From positions 62,001 through 126,000 of the forward strand of contig JAYNQW010000001.1 in assembly GCA_038114465.1 (NCBI GenBank): DNA of 64,000 bases, given 5' to 3'. This DNA comes from CALINB01 sp938045325. GTDB taxonomy: Bacteria; Pseudomonadota; Alphaproteobacteria; Rhodospirillales; CALINB01. The translations under genes were made by a program, and so were the position numbers. Within the stretch, counting starts at the first letter, position 1. Each line of letters begins with the position of its first letter. Of this stretch, positions 16,122 to 25,261 are shown in pieces. The notes under the pieces are model-generated. The model worked only from the letters and a program-made list of their open reading frames with translations. It searched no databases and had not been told where the DNA came from.

Positions 16122-18530
16122 CTAAGATGTCCGCAAAACAGCGCCTGTGGCCTTACTAACCTTAGCTATAATTTTTTCGCTAACGCCCTCGATTTCGGCC
16201 TCGGTCAATGTTTGTTCCATCGGCTGCAGCGTTACGGACAAACCAACGGATTTTTTTCCATCGCCGATATTACCGCCACTGAAGACATCGAATACCTCAA
16301 TTTGCGTAATGAGCTTCTTCTCCGCACCGCCTGCGGCTCTGATCAGATCCTCCGCCGATACACTTTCATCGACGACAAAGGCAAAATCCCGTTCGACCGG
16401 CTGAAAAGCGGCAAGTTCAAGGGGAGGTTTACCCGAGCCTTTACGGGATTTCGGTGACGGAATGCTTTCGAGGAAGACTTCGAAACCGACAGCCGGTCCG
16501 GTGATGCCCATTTCGCGTAACACAAACGGATGAATTTCACCGAATTGAGCGAGAACGGTTTTCGGTCCTTGGGTTAAACAACCCGAGCGCCCCGGATGAA
16601 AATACGCCGCGGCATTTGTTGAGATCTGCATACGCTCGACAGAAACACCCAACGCCGATAATGCAGCCATAGCGTCGGCCTTGGCGTCATAGACATCCAC
16701 GGCACGTTTTGTCACGCCCCAATGGCGCGGAACGGTTTGACCGGCGCGGATACCGGCGGCAACGATACTTTGATCATCCGCCGCAACACCGACATATTGC
16801 GGACCAACTTCGAATAGCGCGTTATCCGGATAACCGCGATCGGCGTTGCGCCCGGCGGCTGCCAATAAATTTGCCAATATGCTCGGGCGCATGACATCAA
16901 GATCGCTGCTGATCGGATTTGATAAGCGGCAATCATCGGAGATTTTGCCAAACAATCCGGCGACGTCCGACGGCATAAACGAATAAGTGACCGCTTCCAA
17001 TAATCCTTGCGCGGCCAAGGTGCGGCGAACAAGCGCCCGCTGGCGTTGGCGTGGCGTTAGCCTTGCCTGCACGATACCGCTTGCACGCGGTAGTGGCACG
17101 GCCTGTAAGTGATCAAGGCCGTGCACGCGCATCACTTCTTCGACGATATCCGCCTCGCCAACAACATCGCTACGCCAGGACGGCACACGGACTGTCATCG
17201 ATGAACCTTGGCCCTGAATTTCAAAGCCAAGAGCATTAAGTATCGTTTCAATCGTTTTAACCGGCAGGGTCATGCCACCCAACGTTTCGACGCGTTCAGC
17301 GCGGAACGGAATATCATGTGAAATTGTCGGCTCGGCACCGGTTGTGGTGACGGTGGATGCCTCGCCACCGCAAATGTCTAATATCAACCGGGTGGCGATT
17401 TCCAAGCCGTCCTGCACGAAAGCCGGGTCAACGCCGCGTTCAAACCGGTAACGGGCATCAGTAATTAAATTTAATTTCCGCCCCGTACCGGCCGTGCGGA
17501 CCGGATCGAAATAGGCCGATTCGACAAATACATTCACCGTTTCTTCCGTGCAGCCCGTACGTTCGCCACCGATGACACCGCCAAGGGATTCAACCGCTTC
17601 ATCATCGGCGATCACCGTCATGGTTTCATCTAGTTCATGGGTTTCGCCGTCCAAGGCCAAAAGTTTTTCTCCAGGCCTCGCCAGACGGACATGCAGATCG
17701 CCGTGAATTTTATCGGCATCAAAAACATGCATGGGCCGGCAGTAGCCGATCGTCATCAAATTGGTAATGTCGACAAGTGCGGAAATCGGCCGCAAACCGA
17801 CGGCCGTGAGCCAGTCTTGAAGCCATTTTGGACTTTCGACGTTCTTGACGCCGCGAATGACCCGGCCGGCAAAGAACGGACACGGTGATGGATCAAGGCC
17901 GTCAAATTCGAGGTGAACGTTGATAGAACTTTCACCATCGCCGGATACGGGCGATGTGTCGAGCGGCTTGAGCGTGCCGATCCCGGCCGCCGCAAGATCG
18001 CGGGCGATGCCCCGCACACCGAGGCAGTCGGCCCGGTTGGGGGTAATCTCGATATCGATGATGGGATCATCGAGCCCCATCACATCGACGGCGGAAGCAC
18101 CAATGGGGGTGTCTGCGGGCAGTTCGATAATCGTGTCGTGATTATCGCTGAGACCCATTTCGCGTTCGGATAGCAGCATGCCGTTGCTGGTCACGCCGCG
18201 GATTTTCGATTTCTTAAGTTTAATCCCTGTGCCCGGCACGACGGTGCCCGAGGCGGCAAACACGCCCTTTAATCCGGTTCGCGCGTTCGGTGCACCGCAC
18301 ACCACTTCGATGGTTTCCGAACCCGTGTTCACTTGGCACACGGACAGGCGGTCGGCATCGGGGTGCTGTTTCGCCTCAATCACTTCGGCGGTGATAAAGT
18401 CCTTTAGGCTTTCCGCGTGGTTAACCACCGAATCCACATCGAGCCCAAGCGCGGGCAAGGCAGCCAAGATGTCGCCAATGCCGGCGTCAGTATCAAGATG
18501 CTCTTTCAGCCAGGACAGCGTGAACTTCAT
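16122..18530 (-). CDS. pheT: Phenylalanine--tRNA ligase beta subunit
   Basis: The 802-residue product has the full bacterial PheT layout. An OB-fold tRNA-binding domain lies at about 40-150 (QHPDADRLSVCQVNTG), the B3/B4 editing region about 200-385, the B5 DNA-binding-like domain after about 400, the catalytic-like core to about 680 and the C-terminal anticodon-binding domain 705-800 (FQPVERDFAFVVDESV). It forms the alpha2-beta2 enzyme charging tRNA-Phe. The ATG overlaps the pheS stop by 4 nt, so the two are translationally coupled. Confidence 0.97.
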   Translation of the reverse strand: MKFTLSWLKEHLDTDAGIGDILAALPALGLDVDSVVNHAESLKDFITAEVIEAKQHPDADRLSVCQVNTGSETIEVVCGAPNARTGLKGVFAASGTVVPGTGIKLKKSKIRGVTSNGMLLSEREMGLSDNHDTIIELPADTPIGASAVDVMGLDDPIIDIEITPNRADCLGVRGIARDLAAAGIGTLKPLDTSPVSGDGESSINVHLEFDGLDPSPCPFFAGRVIRGVKNVESPKWLQDWLTAVGLRPISALVDITNLMTIGYCRPMHVFDADKIHGDLHVRLARPGEKLLALDGETHELDETMTVIADDEAVESLGGVIGGERTGCTEETVNVFVESAYFDPVRTAGTGRKLNLITDARYRFERGVDPAFVQDGLEIATRLILDICGGEASTVTTTGAEPTISHDIPFRAERVETLGGMTLPVKTIETILNALGFEIQGQGSSMTVRVPSWRSDVVGEADIVEEVMRVHGLDHLQAVPLPRASGIVQARLTPRQRQRALVRRTLAAQGLLEAVTYSFMPSDVAGLFGKISDDCRLSNPISSDLDVMRPSILANLLAAAGRNADRGYPDNALFEVGPQYVGVAADDQSIVAAGIRAGQTVPRHWGVTKRAVDVYDAKADAMAALSALGVSVERMQISTNAAAYFHPGRSGCLTQGPKTVLAQFGEIHPFVLREMGITGPAVGFEVFLESIPSPKSRKGSGKPPLELAAFQPVERDFAFVVDESVSAEDLIRAAGGAEKKLITQIEVFDVFSGGNIGDGKKSVGLSVTLQPMEQTLTEAEIEGVSEKIIAKVSKATGAVLRTS

Positions 18531-19615
18531 GGGTTCAAACCCTCAATCAAATTGGGAACCGCAAGCGGCGAAAACCCATAATGCTTGAGCCAGCGGATAT
18601 CGGTTTCATAAAACGTGCGTAAATCGGGAATGCCGTATTTCAGCATCGCAAGCCGTTCGATACCGACGCCGAAGGCAAAGCCTTGATATTTTTCCGGGTC
18701 AATACCACCGTTTTCCAAAACTTTCGGATTGACCATGCCGCAGCCTAAAATTTCGAGCCATTCATCGCCATGGCCGATGCGGAACGTACCGCCTTCGCGG
18801 GTGCAACCGATATCGACTTCGGCGGACGGTTCGGTAAATGGAAAGTAACTCGGCCGAAAACGCACCGGCAGATCCTCGACGCCGAAAAATGTGCGGCAGA
18901 GTTCTTCGAGACAGCCTTTTAAGTGACCCATGTGGGTCGATTCATCGACCAGCAGCCCTTCAATTTGATGGAACATCGGCGAATGGGTAGCGTCATAGTC
19001 GCAGCGGAAAGTCCGGCCGGGCACGATAATGCGAATCGGCGGTTTTTCCGTCAGCATGGTCCTGATCTGCACGGGCGACGTATGAGTTCTTAGCAGCAAG
19101 CGGTGTCCGTCGCGCTCACCGGGCAAATAAAACGTATCATGTTCCTGGCGCGCCGGGTGTTCGGGCGGAATGTTCAAGGCGGAAAAGTTATGCCAATCGT
19201 CTTCAATGTCGGGGCCTTCGGCGACGGAAAAACCCATGTCGCCGAGAATCATGGTGACTTCATCGATGGTCTGGCTGATGGGGTGAATTTTACCGGCAGG
19301 ACCGGGGCGCGCCGGCAAAGTGACATCTAAAGACTCCGCTTCAAGGCGAGCGGACAGTGCCGCCGTTTCCAGGGTTTTACTTTTTTCATCGATCGCGGCG
19401 GCAATCTCGGTTTTCAATTGGTTCAAGGCCGCACCAGCCTCTTTGCGCTCTTCCGGCGCCATGGCGCCTAGGCCCTTCATTAAGCCGGTGACCTTACCCT
19501 TCTTGCCAAGCGCCGTAACCCGCAAATCTTCCAGCGCCTTGGGATCTTCGGCCTGCTCAATCGCGCCGATCAACTCCTGACGAAGTGCCTCAAGATTTTC
19601 CATCGTTTCGTCCAT
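18527..19615 (-). CDS. pheS: Phenylalanine--tRNA ligase alpha subunit
   Basis: This is the catalytic subunit, 362 residues from the chosen ATG (MDETMENLEALRQ). It has the N-terminal coiled coil, HPISQTIDEV, the class II motifs LLRTHTSPVQIR, FRCDYDATHSPMFHQ and FGVGIERLAMLKYGI. The frame is open to 19669, but the extra 18 residues run into the rplT terminator and exceed the usual length. A start four codons later (MENLEA) is equally plausible; neither has a strong ribosome-binding site. It pairs with pheT downstream. Confidence 0.95.
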   Translation of the reverse strand: MDETMENLEALRQELIGAIEQAEDPKALEDLRVTALGKKGKVTGLMKGLGAMAPEERKEAGAALNQLKTEIAAAIDEKSKTLETAALSARLEAESLDVTLPARPGPAGKIHPISQTIDEVTMILGDMGFSVAEGPDIEDDWHNFSALNIPPEHPARQEHDTFYLPGERDGHRLLLRTHTSPVQIRTMLTEKPPIRIIVPGRTFRCDYDATHSPMFHQIEGLLVDESTHMGHLKGCLEELCRTFFGVEDLPVRFRPSYFPFTEPSAEVDIGCTREGGTFRIGHGDEWLEILGCGMVNPKVLENGGIDPEKYQGFAFGVGIERLAMLKYGIPDLRTFYETDIRWLKHYGFSPLAVPNLIEGLNP

Positions 19616-19668
19616 CTCATGCCACACCGCGTATGCCGCGCGGCAGAATCTAATTCCTATACCATACA

Positions 19669-19704
19669 ATAAAAAAGGGCGTCCCGTCCGGCCGCCCTTA
19701 TTTT
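19669..19704 (-). terminator. Rho-independent terminator after rplT
   Basis: On the minus strand AAGGGCG (19699-19693) pairs with CGCCCTT (19681-19675) around an 11-nt loop, and is followed by a run of T residues (A tract 19671-19676 on the plus strand). It lies 28 nt after the rplT stop and just before pheS, separating the ribosomal-protein transcript from pheST. Confidence 0.8.
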
Positions 19705-19726
19705 AATGACCTTTTCTTTGGATAAC

Positions 19727-20092
19727 TTAAGCGGTCTTGCTGAGAGTGGCCTGAGCTTGTTCAACAAGGGCTCCAAAAGCATCCGGTTCGGAAATGGCAA
19801 GCTCAGACAAAACCTTCCGGTCAAGCTCGATCCCCGCCTTGTTTAGGCCATTGATGAATTGAGAGTAGGTTAAGCCGTGCTGGCGCGCGCCGGCATTGAT
19901 CCGTTGAATCCACAACCGGCGGAAATTGCGCTTCTTCGTGCGCCGGTCGCGATAGGCATATTGCAGGGCTTTTTCGACCCGTTGGACGGCAACGCGATAA
20001 GCATTGTTGCCCCGGCCTTGATAGCCCTTGGCCATTTTGATGATTTTTTTGTGCCGCGCCCGGCGGGCGGGGCTAAAGGTAATCCGTGCCAT
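19727..20092 (-). CDS. rplT: 50S ribosomal protein L20
   Basis: The 121-residue basic protein starts MARITFSPARRARHKKIIKMA and contains KGYQGRGNNAYRVA, RDRRTKKRNFRRLWIQRIN and ARQHGLTYSQFINGL, all typical of L20. It binds 23S rRNA early in 50S assembly. In other bacteria L20 represses its own operon by binding the leader; here an approximately 87-nt leader precedes rpmI. It follows rpmI by 11 nt and ends before a clear terminator. Confidence 0.98.
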   Translation of the reverse strand: MARITFSPARRARHKKIIKMAKGYQGRGNNAYRVAVQRVEKALQYAYRDRRTKKRNFRRLWIQRINAGARQHGLTYSQFINGLNKAGIELDRKVLSELAISEPDAFGALVEQAQATLSKTA

Positions 20093-20103
20093 GATTCGTC
20101 CTC

Positions 20104-20301
20104 CTAGTTATACGGCATGTATGATTTGACGATACGGGCATCCGCATCGGACAAAATCATCGTGCCTCTGGATTGACGTTTCATTTTCTTCGGACGGCGG
20201 CGCAAGAAATGCCGTCGACCGGCCGGATTGGCGCGAACCTTACCGGAAGCCGTCAAGCGAAAGCGCCGCTTGGTGCTGGATTTCGTCTTCAGTTTGGGCA
20301 T
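20104..20301 (-). CDS. rpmI: 50S ribosomal protein L35
   Basis: A 65-residue protein starting MPKLKTKSSTKRRFRLTASG, with RRHFLRRRPKKMKRQSRG: the normal L35 sequence and length. An AGAGGA ribosome-binding site precedes it. A good sigma-70 promoter lies about 94-122 bp upstream, after infC, so rpmI-rplT can be made independently of infC. Confidence 0.97.
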   Translation of the reverse strand: MPKLKTKSSTKRRFRLTASGKVRANPAGRRHFLRRRPKKMKRQSRGTMILSDADARIVKSYMPYN

Positions 20302-20394
20302 TTTTTAATCCTCTGGTTGGCGCCTCTATGAACGGCTCGGCATGCCCGTTTTATGGCCGGCCAGCTCATCACGGCGTCTTGTTTAGAAGGCGGG

Positions 20395-20423
20395 GTTATA
20401 GCGGGTCGCCTGGCGGATTGCAA
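20395..20423 (-). promoter_or_regulatory. Sigma-70-type promoter for rpmI-rplT
   Basis: Read on the minus strand: TTGCAA (20423-20418), 17-nt spacer, TATAAC (20400-20395). Transcription should start near 20388, giving a leader of about 87 nt before rpmI, long enough for L20-type feedback. It lies in the 160-bp gap between infC and rpmI. Confidence 0.6.
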
Positions 20424-20461
20424 GCGAGGGGCCGATTCACCACCGGGGGGCTGAAAACCGC

Positions 20462-21001
20462 TTATTTCGGGGCGATAACCATGGTCATCAAGCGGCCCTC
20501 CATGCCGGGAAACTGCTCGACTTTGGAGATTTCATCGAGATCGGCGCGAACCCGGTTCAGGACATCCATGCCAAGTTGCTGGTGGGCCAATTCGCGGCCG
20601 CGAAAGCGGATCGTCACCTTGACCTTATCACCGTCATCGAGAAACCGGCGTGCGCTTTTCAGCTTCACATCATAATCATGGGTGTCGATACCCGGGCGCA
20701 TTTTGATTTCTTTGACCTCGATGGTTTTTTGTTTTTTACGCGCTTCGTGACGGCGCTTTTGTTCATTGTATTTGAATTTGCCGTAATCGAGAATCTTACA
20801 AACAGGCGGATCGGCATTGGGCGACACTTCGACAAGGTCGAGTCCCGCCTCATAGGCCTTTTCCATTGCTTCTTGAGGGGAAAGAACGCCGAGCATTTCA
20901 CCGTCGGCATCGACGACACGCAATTGAGGTGCATCGATCTCTTCGTTAACACGCGGCCCGTCTTTCGGCGCCGGTGCACGGTCTACAGGTGGTCTCGCTA
21001 T
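20462..21001 (-). CDS. infC: Translation initiation factor IF-3, AUA start codon
   Basis: The protein is 179 residues if it starts at the AUA codon at 21001-20999, which follows GAGGAG with 9 nt spacing. This gives (M)ARPPVDRAPAP then GPRVNEEIDAPQLRVVDADG. The RVNEEI segment is invariant in IF-3 and lies upstream of any ATG, GTG or TTG in frame, so a rare start is required. The C-domain is normal (EVSPNADPPVCKILDYGKFK; MRPGIDTHDYDVKL). IF-3 rejects non-canonical starts, and bacterial infC genes classically use AUU, AUC or AUA so that IF-3 represses itself. The gene follows thrS by 40 nt. Confidence 0.92.
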   Translation of the reverse strand: MARPPVDRAPAPKDGPRVNEEIDAPQLRVVDADGEMLGVLSPQEAMEKAYEAGLDLVEVSPNADPPVCKILDYGKFKYNEQKRRHEARKKQKTIEVKEIKMRPGIDTHDYDVKLKSARRFLDDGDKVKVTIRFRGRELAHQQLGMDVLNRVRADLDEISKVEQFPGMEGRLMTMVIAPK

Positions 21002-21041
21002 GTTTCTTATCTCCTCTACTGGGTGCCAATCACACCGCCGA

Positions 21042-22952
21042 TTATGCCGGCGGTTTGGTTTCGGCGGTTAGTGTATCAACTGCCTCTTTAAGCGCAAGAA
21101 TTTCTTGGGATTTGCCGCCCAACCGGCGCATCGCAACCGTACCGTCATTCGCTTCACGCTCGCCGACGACCAGGATCACCGGCACTTTCGCTAAAGAATG
21201 CTCGCGGACTTTATAATTAATCTTTTCGTTTCGAAGATCAATTTCCGCCCGGATACCCGCCTCGATGAGTGCTTGGTGAACGGTGCGGGCATAGTCATCG
21301 GCATCGTTTGTGATTGTGGTTACGATGGCCTGCAGCGGCGCGAGCCATAACGGAAAGCGCCCGGCATACTGCTCGATCAAAATGCCGATAAACCTCTCAA
21401 ACGAACCGAGAATGGCCCGATGCAGCATGACAGGCCGGTATTTTTCGCCGTCTTCGCCGACAAATGACGCATCAAGCCGTTCGGGCAACACAAAATCAAC
21501 CTGCAACGTGCCGCACTGCCAATCCCGGCCAATGGTGTCGCGCAACACGAACTCAAGCTTGGGACCGTAAAACGCGCCTTCGCCCGGATTGAGGGTTACT
21601 TCCAAACCGGCGGCCGTGGTTGCATCTTTTAACGCGGCTTCGGCCTTATCCCAAACCTCATCACTGCCGGCACGCACCTCGGGGCGATCGGAAAATTTGA
21701 CCATCACGTCTTCAAAACCGAGATCTTTGTATACGCTCAACAGCAAATCGCAGAACGATTTGGTCTCCGCCGTGATCTGATCCTCGAGGCAAAAAATGTG
21801 GGCATCATCCTGGGTAAACGCCCGAACCCGCATTAAGCCATGGAGCGCGCCCGAGGGTTCGTTGCGGTGGCACGAGCCGAACTCGGCCATACGGATCGGC
21901 AGATCCCGGTACGATTTAATACCAAGCTTAAATATCTGAACATGGCACGGGCAGTTCATCGGTTTCAGCGCGAGAATTCTTTCTTCCGATTCAGCCGTGA
22001 ACATATGCTCGCGGAATTTTTCCCAATGGCCTGAATCCTCCCACAACGCCCGGTCGACCAATTGCGGTGTATTGACCTCGACATAATCTTCCGCTTCAAG
22101 CCGGCGGCGGATGTAGGCTTGCAGCGAGCGGTATAAAGTCCAGCCTTTGGGGTGCCAAAATACCGAGCCCGTCGCGACGTCTTGAATGTGAAACAGATCC
22201 ATCTCCCGGCCCAAGCGGCGGTGGTCCCGTTTTTCCGCTTCTTCGAGCATGGTGAGATACTTTTTCAGATCTTTTTCCGTGGCCCACGCCGTGCCGTAAA
22301 TCCGCTGCAGCATTTCATTGTCTGAGTTTCCGCGCCAATAGGCCCCGGCCAGTTTCATCAGCTTGAACGCGTGGCCCAACTTGCCGGTCGACGGCAAATG
22401 CGGACCGATGCACAGATCGAGAAACTCGCCCTGGCGGTAAATTGAAATGATTTCGTCCGCCGGCAGGTCTTCGATGATTTCGGCTTTGTACGCCTCGCCG
22501 ATATCTTTGAAATATTTGACAGCTTCGCTACGGTCCCATTCTTCACGCGTAATCGTTTCATCGCGGTCGACGATTTCGTGCATGCGTTTTTCGATCTTTT
22601 CCAAATCCTCCGGCGTGAAAGGCTCCGAACGGGCAAAATCGTAATAAAAACCGTTTTCGATGGCTGGGCCAATTGTCACCTGTGTTTCCGGATATAGCTC
22701 TTTAACGGCTTCGGCCATCACATGGGCGGCATCATGGCGCAGTAGTTCAAGCGCATCTTCTTCTTTCGACGTGACGATCGCGACTTCCGTATCTTGGTCG
22801 ATCGGCAAACTTAAATCGCGCATGGCGCCGCTCACGCGAACAGCTAGTGCCGCTTTCGCGAGTCCGGGCCCGATATCAGCGGCAAGCTCAGCGCCGCTGA
22901 CGGGCTTATCGAATTGACGGACGCTGCCGTCCGGTAAGGTTATGGCAACCAT
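21042..22952 (-). CDS. thrS: Threonine--tRNA ligase
   Basis: The 636-residue class II synthetase has the N-terminal TGS domain (MVAITLPDGSVRQFDKPVSG), the HxxxH editing domain (LLRHDAAHVMAEAVK), motif 2 in AEFGSCHRNEPSGALHGLMR, motif 3 in HRAILGSFERFIGILIEQYA and an anticodon-binding C-terminus (VVGEREANDGTVAMRRLG). Length is normal. GGAG lies 7 nt before the ATG, and a promoter with a perfect TTGACA is 31-58 bp upstream. It is the first gene of the thrS-infC unit. Confidence 0.98.
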   Translation of the reverse strand: MVAITLPDGSVRQFDKPVSGAELAADIGPGLAKAALAVRVSGAMRDLSLPIDQDTEVAIVTSKEEDALELLRHDAAHVMAEAVKELYPETQVTIGPAIENGFYYDFARSEPFTPEDLEKIEKRMHEIVDRDETITREEWDRSEAVKYFKDIGEAYKAEIIEDLPADEIISIYRQGEFLDLCIGPHLPSTGKLGHAFKLMKLAGAYWRGNSDNEMLQRIYGTAWATEKDLKKYLTMLEEAEKRDHRRLGREMDLFHIQDVATGSVFWHPKGWTLYRSLQAYIRRRLEAEDYVEVNTPQLVDRALWEDSGHWEKFREHMFTAESEERILALKPMNCPCHVQIFKLGIKSYRDLPIRMAEFGSCHRNEPSGALHGLMRVRAFTQDDAHIFCLEDQITAETKSFCDLLLSVYKDLGFEDVMVKFSDRPEVRAGSDEVWDKAEAALKDATTAAGLEVTLNPGEGAFYGPKLEFVLRDTIGRDWQCGTLQVDFVLPERLDASFVGEDGEKYRPVMLHRAILGSFERFIGILIEQYAGRFPLWLAPLQAIVTTITNDADDYARTVHQALIEAGIRAEIDLRNEKINYKVREHSLAKVPVILVVGEREANDGTVAMRRLGGKSQEILALKEAVDTLTAETKPPA

Positions 22953-22982
22953 GATGGCTCCGAATTTGTGTAACGGAGAGGC

Positions 22983-23010
22983 AATGTAGTTTGAATTAAT
23001 GACCTGTCAA
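22983..23010 (-). promoter_or_regulatory. Sigma-70-type promoter for thrS
   Basis: Minus strand: TTGACA (23010-23005), 16-nt spacer, TACATT (22988-22983). The -35 box overlaps the stop region of the upstream glycosyltransferase gene. Predicted start near 22976 leaves a short leader of about 25 nt. Confidence 0.6.
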
Positions 23011-23969
23011 GCAAGGGCCGGAACCCGGCGTTTTAAGGCCTCAATAATCGTATCGGTCGTGATGTCCGCTAACGAGTCCTGACGCAACATTACCACCGCC
23101 GGACCGCGTTGCCCGCACAACGCCGGATCGGAATCATATGAATATAAGACAAGCGTCGGGCATCCGGCAGCCGTAATCAGATGCATCGGGCCGGTATCGT
23201 TGCCGACGGCACAGACGGCTTTTCCGGCCAGTGCGGTAATGGCAGGAAAATCCGTACGATCACGTAAATCAAGGGCGTCCGGACAAGCGGACGCTATCTG
23301 ATCCAAAACATCGCTTTCCAGAGATGTGCCAATGATTACCGGCTGTATGGACCGTGCCGCCAACCATTGGGCCAGGGTGCCATACTGTTCGGCGGGCCAA
23401 CGCTTACCCGGGCGATGCGCCGCACCACCGGGAACCAAAAGCGCGTAAGGGCCCGTAATTCCCAATCCGGCCGTATCGGCCTGCGCCCAGGATAAGTCGG
23501 CCATCGGCACGTCTTCGATGCCGGCCATGTGAAGCTGTTCGCGCTGGCGGTCGACGGTATGCATGAAATCGCGTTCTGGGTTGGCATGCGGATGCGAGCA
23601 GCCTTTGGCGATGCCCGACCATTTCGGATATGGGCCCGGCCAAAACAAGCGGTAATAGAAACTGCTGCGGTCAGACGTCTGCAAATCATACACCCACTCG
23701 AATTGCGCTTCGCGAAGACGCCGGCGCAAGGACATCCATTCACCCGGCCGATACCAAGCCGGCCGGGCATCGAGCCACACGTCATCAATGAGATCCGTTT
23801 GCAACGCCATCGCGGCATAAGGCTTTGTCGTCAGTAACGTCAGGTGCACATCCCGATGATGGTTTCGGATGGCCGCCATGGGACCAAGAGCCTGAACGAA
23901 ATCTCCTAACGCACCGAGTTTAATGATCAGAATCCGGCCAGCTGGCGACGATAATTGTGACGCAGTCAT
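23007..23969 (-). CDS. Glycosyltransferase family 9 (heptosyltransferase-like)
   Basis: This 320-residue GT-B fold enzyme is of the WaaC/WaaF type that adds ADP-heptose or a related sugar to the lipopolysaccharide core. It has the N-terminal RILIIKLGALGDFVQALG, the central LLVPGGAAHRPGKRWP and the donor-site motif GNDTGPMHLITAAGCP (about residue 262). It is 3 nt downstream of a GT4 gene and both are likely cotranscribed. ADP-heptose precursor genes (gmhA, rfaE1, rfaE2) are present at 60.9-62.9 kb. The exact acceptor is unknown. Confidence 0.87.
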   Translation of the reverse strand: MTASQLSSPAGRILIIKLGALGDFVQALGPMAAIRNHHRDVHLTLLTTKPYAAMALQTDLIDDVWLDARPAWYRPGEWMSLRRRLREAQFEWVYDLQTSDRSSFYYRLFWPGPYPKWSGIAKGCSHPHANPERDFMHTVDRQREQLHMAGIEDVPMADLSWAQADTAGLGITGPYALLVPGGAAHRPGKRWPAEQYGTLAQWLAARSIQPVIIGTSLESDVLDQIASACPDALDLRDRTDFPAITALAGKAVCAVGNDTGPMHLITAAGCPTLVLYSYDSDPALCGQRGPAVVMLRQDSLADITTDTIIEALKRRVPALA

Positions 23970-23972
23970 CGA

Positions 23973-25205
23973 TTAAGTGCCGGATTGAGGCCCGATTTGC
24001 AGAACCTCGTTATAGACATCTAGGGTTTTGGTGCACATGGATTGCTTTAAGAAATGCGTGCGAATGTTGACAATTGCCCGCGCCGCCGCCCGGTTCCGTG
24101 CCGCAGTATCAAAAGAAAGCGCTTTCTCAATCGCTTCCGCCAAGGCCGCCGAATCGCCCGGCGGGGTCAGCCAGCCGGTTTCATCTTCGATGATGAGTTC
24201 GCGCGCGCCGCCATGATCGGGACCGATAACCAAGCGGCCCAAGGCTTGCGCCTCGGCAACCACGCGCCCGAATGCTTCGGGATCGGTGGATGCCGACACA
24301 ACCGCATCGGACAACATATAAGCCGCGGGCATATCGTCGCAGTAATCCACAAGCCGCATCACTTCGCCGAGATCATGCTTTTCGATTAAGCCTTCAAGCT
24401 CGCGCCGGTATTCGGTGCGGCCCTGATCGGAACCGACAATCAAACACCGAATATCACGCCGCTTGAGGGCGGCAACGGCCTCTATAAATGTGACGTGCCC
24501 CTTCCAGCGGGTTAACCGCCCCGGCAGCATAACAATCGGCAAACCTTCCGCCAGGCGCCATTCATTGGCCAATTTAATAACGCGCTCTGCCGTAACTTTT
24601 TTCGGACTAAACCGGTTGAGATCCACGCCACGATGGATAATCCGAATCTTTGACGACGGCACGCCATAGTGTTGGCGAATATGCCCGGCAATAAATCCGG
24701 ATATGGCAATGACCCGTTCGCCTTTCGTCATCACGGCGTTATACCGTCGCTTCAGGGGGTTGCCGATTCCGTATGTGCCGTGAAACGTGGTCACGAAATG
24801 AACGCCGGTGCGCCGGGCGGCAAAATAGGCGCTCCAAGCCGGTGCGCGTGAACGGGCATGCACGATATCGACATCATGCGCCTGAATGATATGAGCCAGG
24901 CGCGCGATGTTGTTGTACATCACGAACGGATTTTTACTCGCCATCGGCAATTCAATATGTTCAGCCTTGACCCGCGTTAGCTCATGAGTCAACCGGCCCC
25001 CGGCGGAAACCACCAACGCCCGCCCGCCGGCTTCGGTAATGGCCTCGGCTATTTCAACGGTTCCCCGCTCGACACCGCCGCCGCCTTCTTCCATGGCGGG
25101 CAGCACTTGCAGGACAGTCGCCAAACGCGCGTCGCCGGACCGCAAAGGGTCCGCCTCATGCGCCTTAACTGCCTCTTCGGTATTATGCTCGGACTCGTCT
25201 GTCAT
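23973..25205 (-). CDS. Glycosyltransferase family 4
   Basis: A 410-residue retaining GT-B glycosyltransferase. Its N-terminal acceptor domain has EEGGGGVERGTVEIAEAI, the mid region PGRLTRWKGHVTFIEAVAAL is the GT4 nucleotide-sugar signature, and SASTDPEAFGRVVAEAQALG carries the E-x7-E motif. It probably acts at the cytoplasmic face in lipopolysaccharide or polysaccharide synthesis. The frame is open seven codons further upstream (ATG at 25226); neither start has a good ribosome-binding site. It is followed 3 nt later by the GT9 gene. Confidence 0.87.
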   Translation of the reverse strand: MTDESEHNTEEAVKAHEADPLRSGDARLATVLQVLPAMEEGGGGVERGTVEIAEAITEAGGRALVVSAGGRLTHELTRVKAEHIELPMASKNPFVMYNNIARLAHIIQAHDVDIVHARSRAPAWSAYFAARRTGVHFVTTFHGTYGIGNPLKRRYNAVMTKGERVIAISGFIAGHIRQHYGVPSSKIRIIHRGVDLNRFSPKKVTAERVIKLANEWRLAEGLPIVMLPGRLTRWKGHVTFIEAVAALKRRDIRCLIVGSDQGRTEYRRELEGLIEKHDLGEVMRLVDYCDDMPAAYMLSDAVVSASTDPEAFGRVVAEAQALGRLVIGPDHGGARELIIEDETGWLTPPGDSAALAEAIEKALSFDTAARNRAAARAIVNIRTHFLKQSMCTKTLDVYNEVLQIGPQSGT

Positions 25206-25261
25206 ATTGCGTAAGATGCCATGCAAGATGTGACTAAACTATTACCGGAGACCTATTCAAA

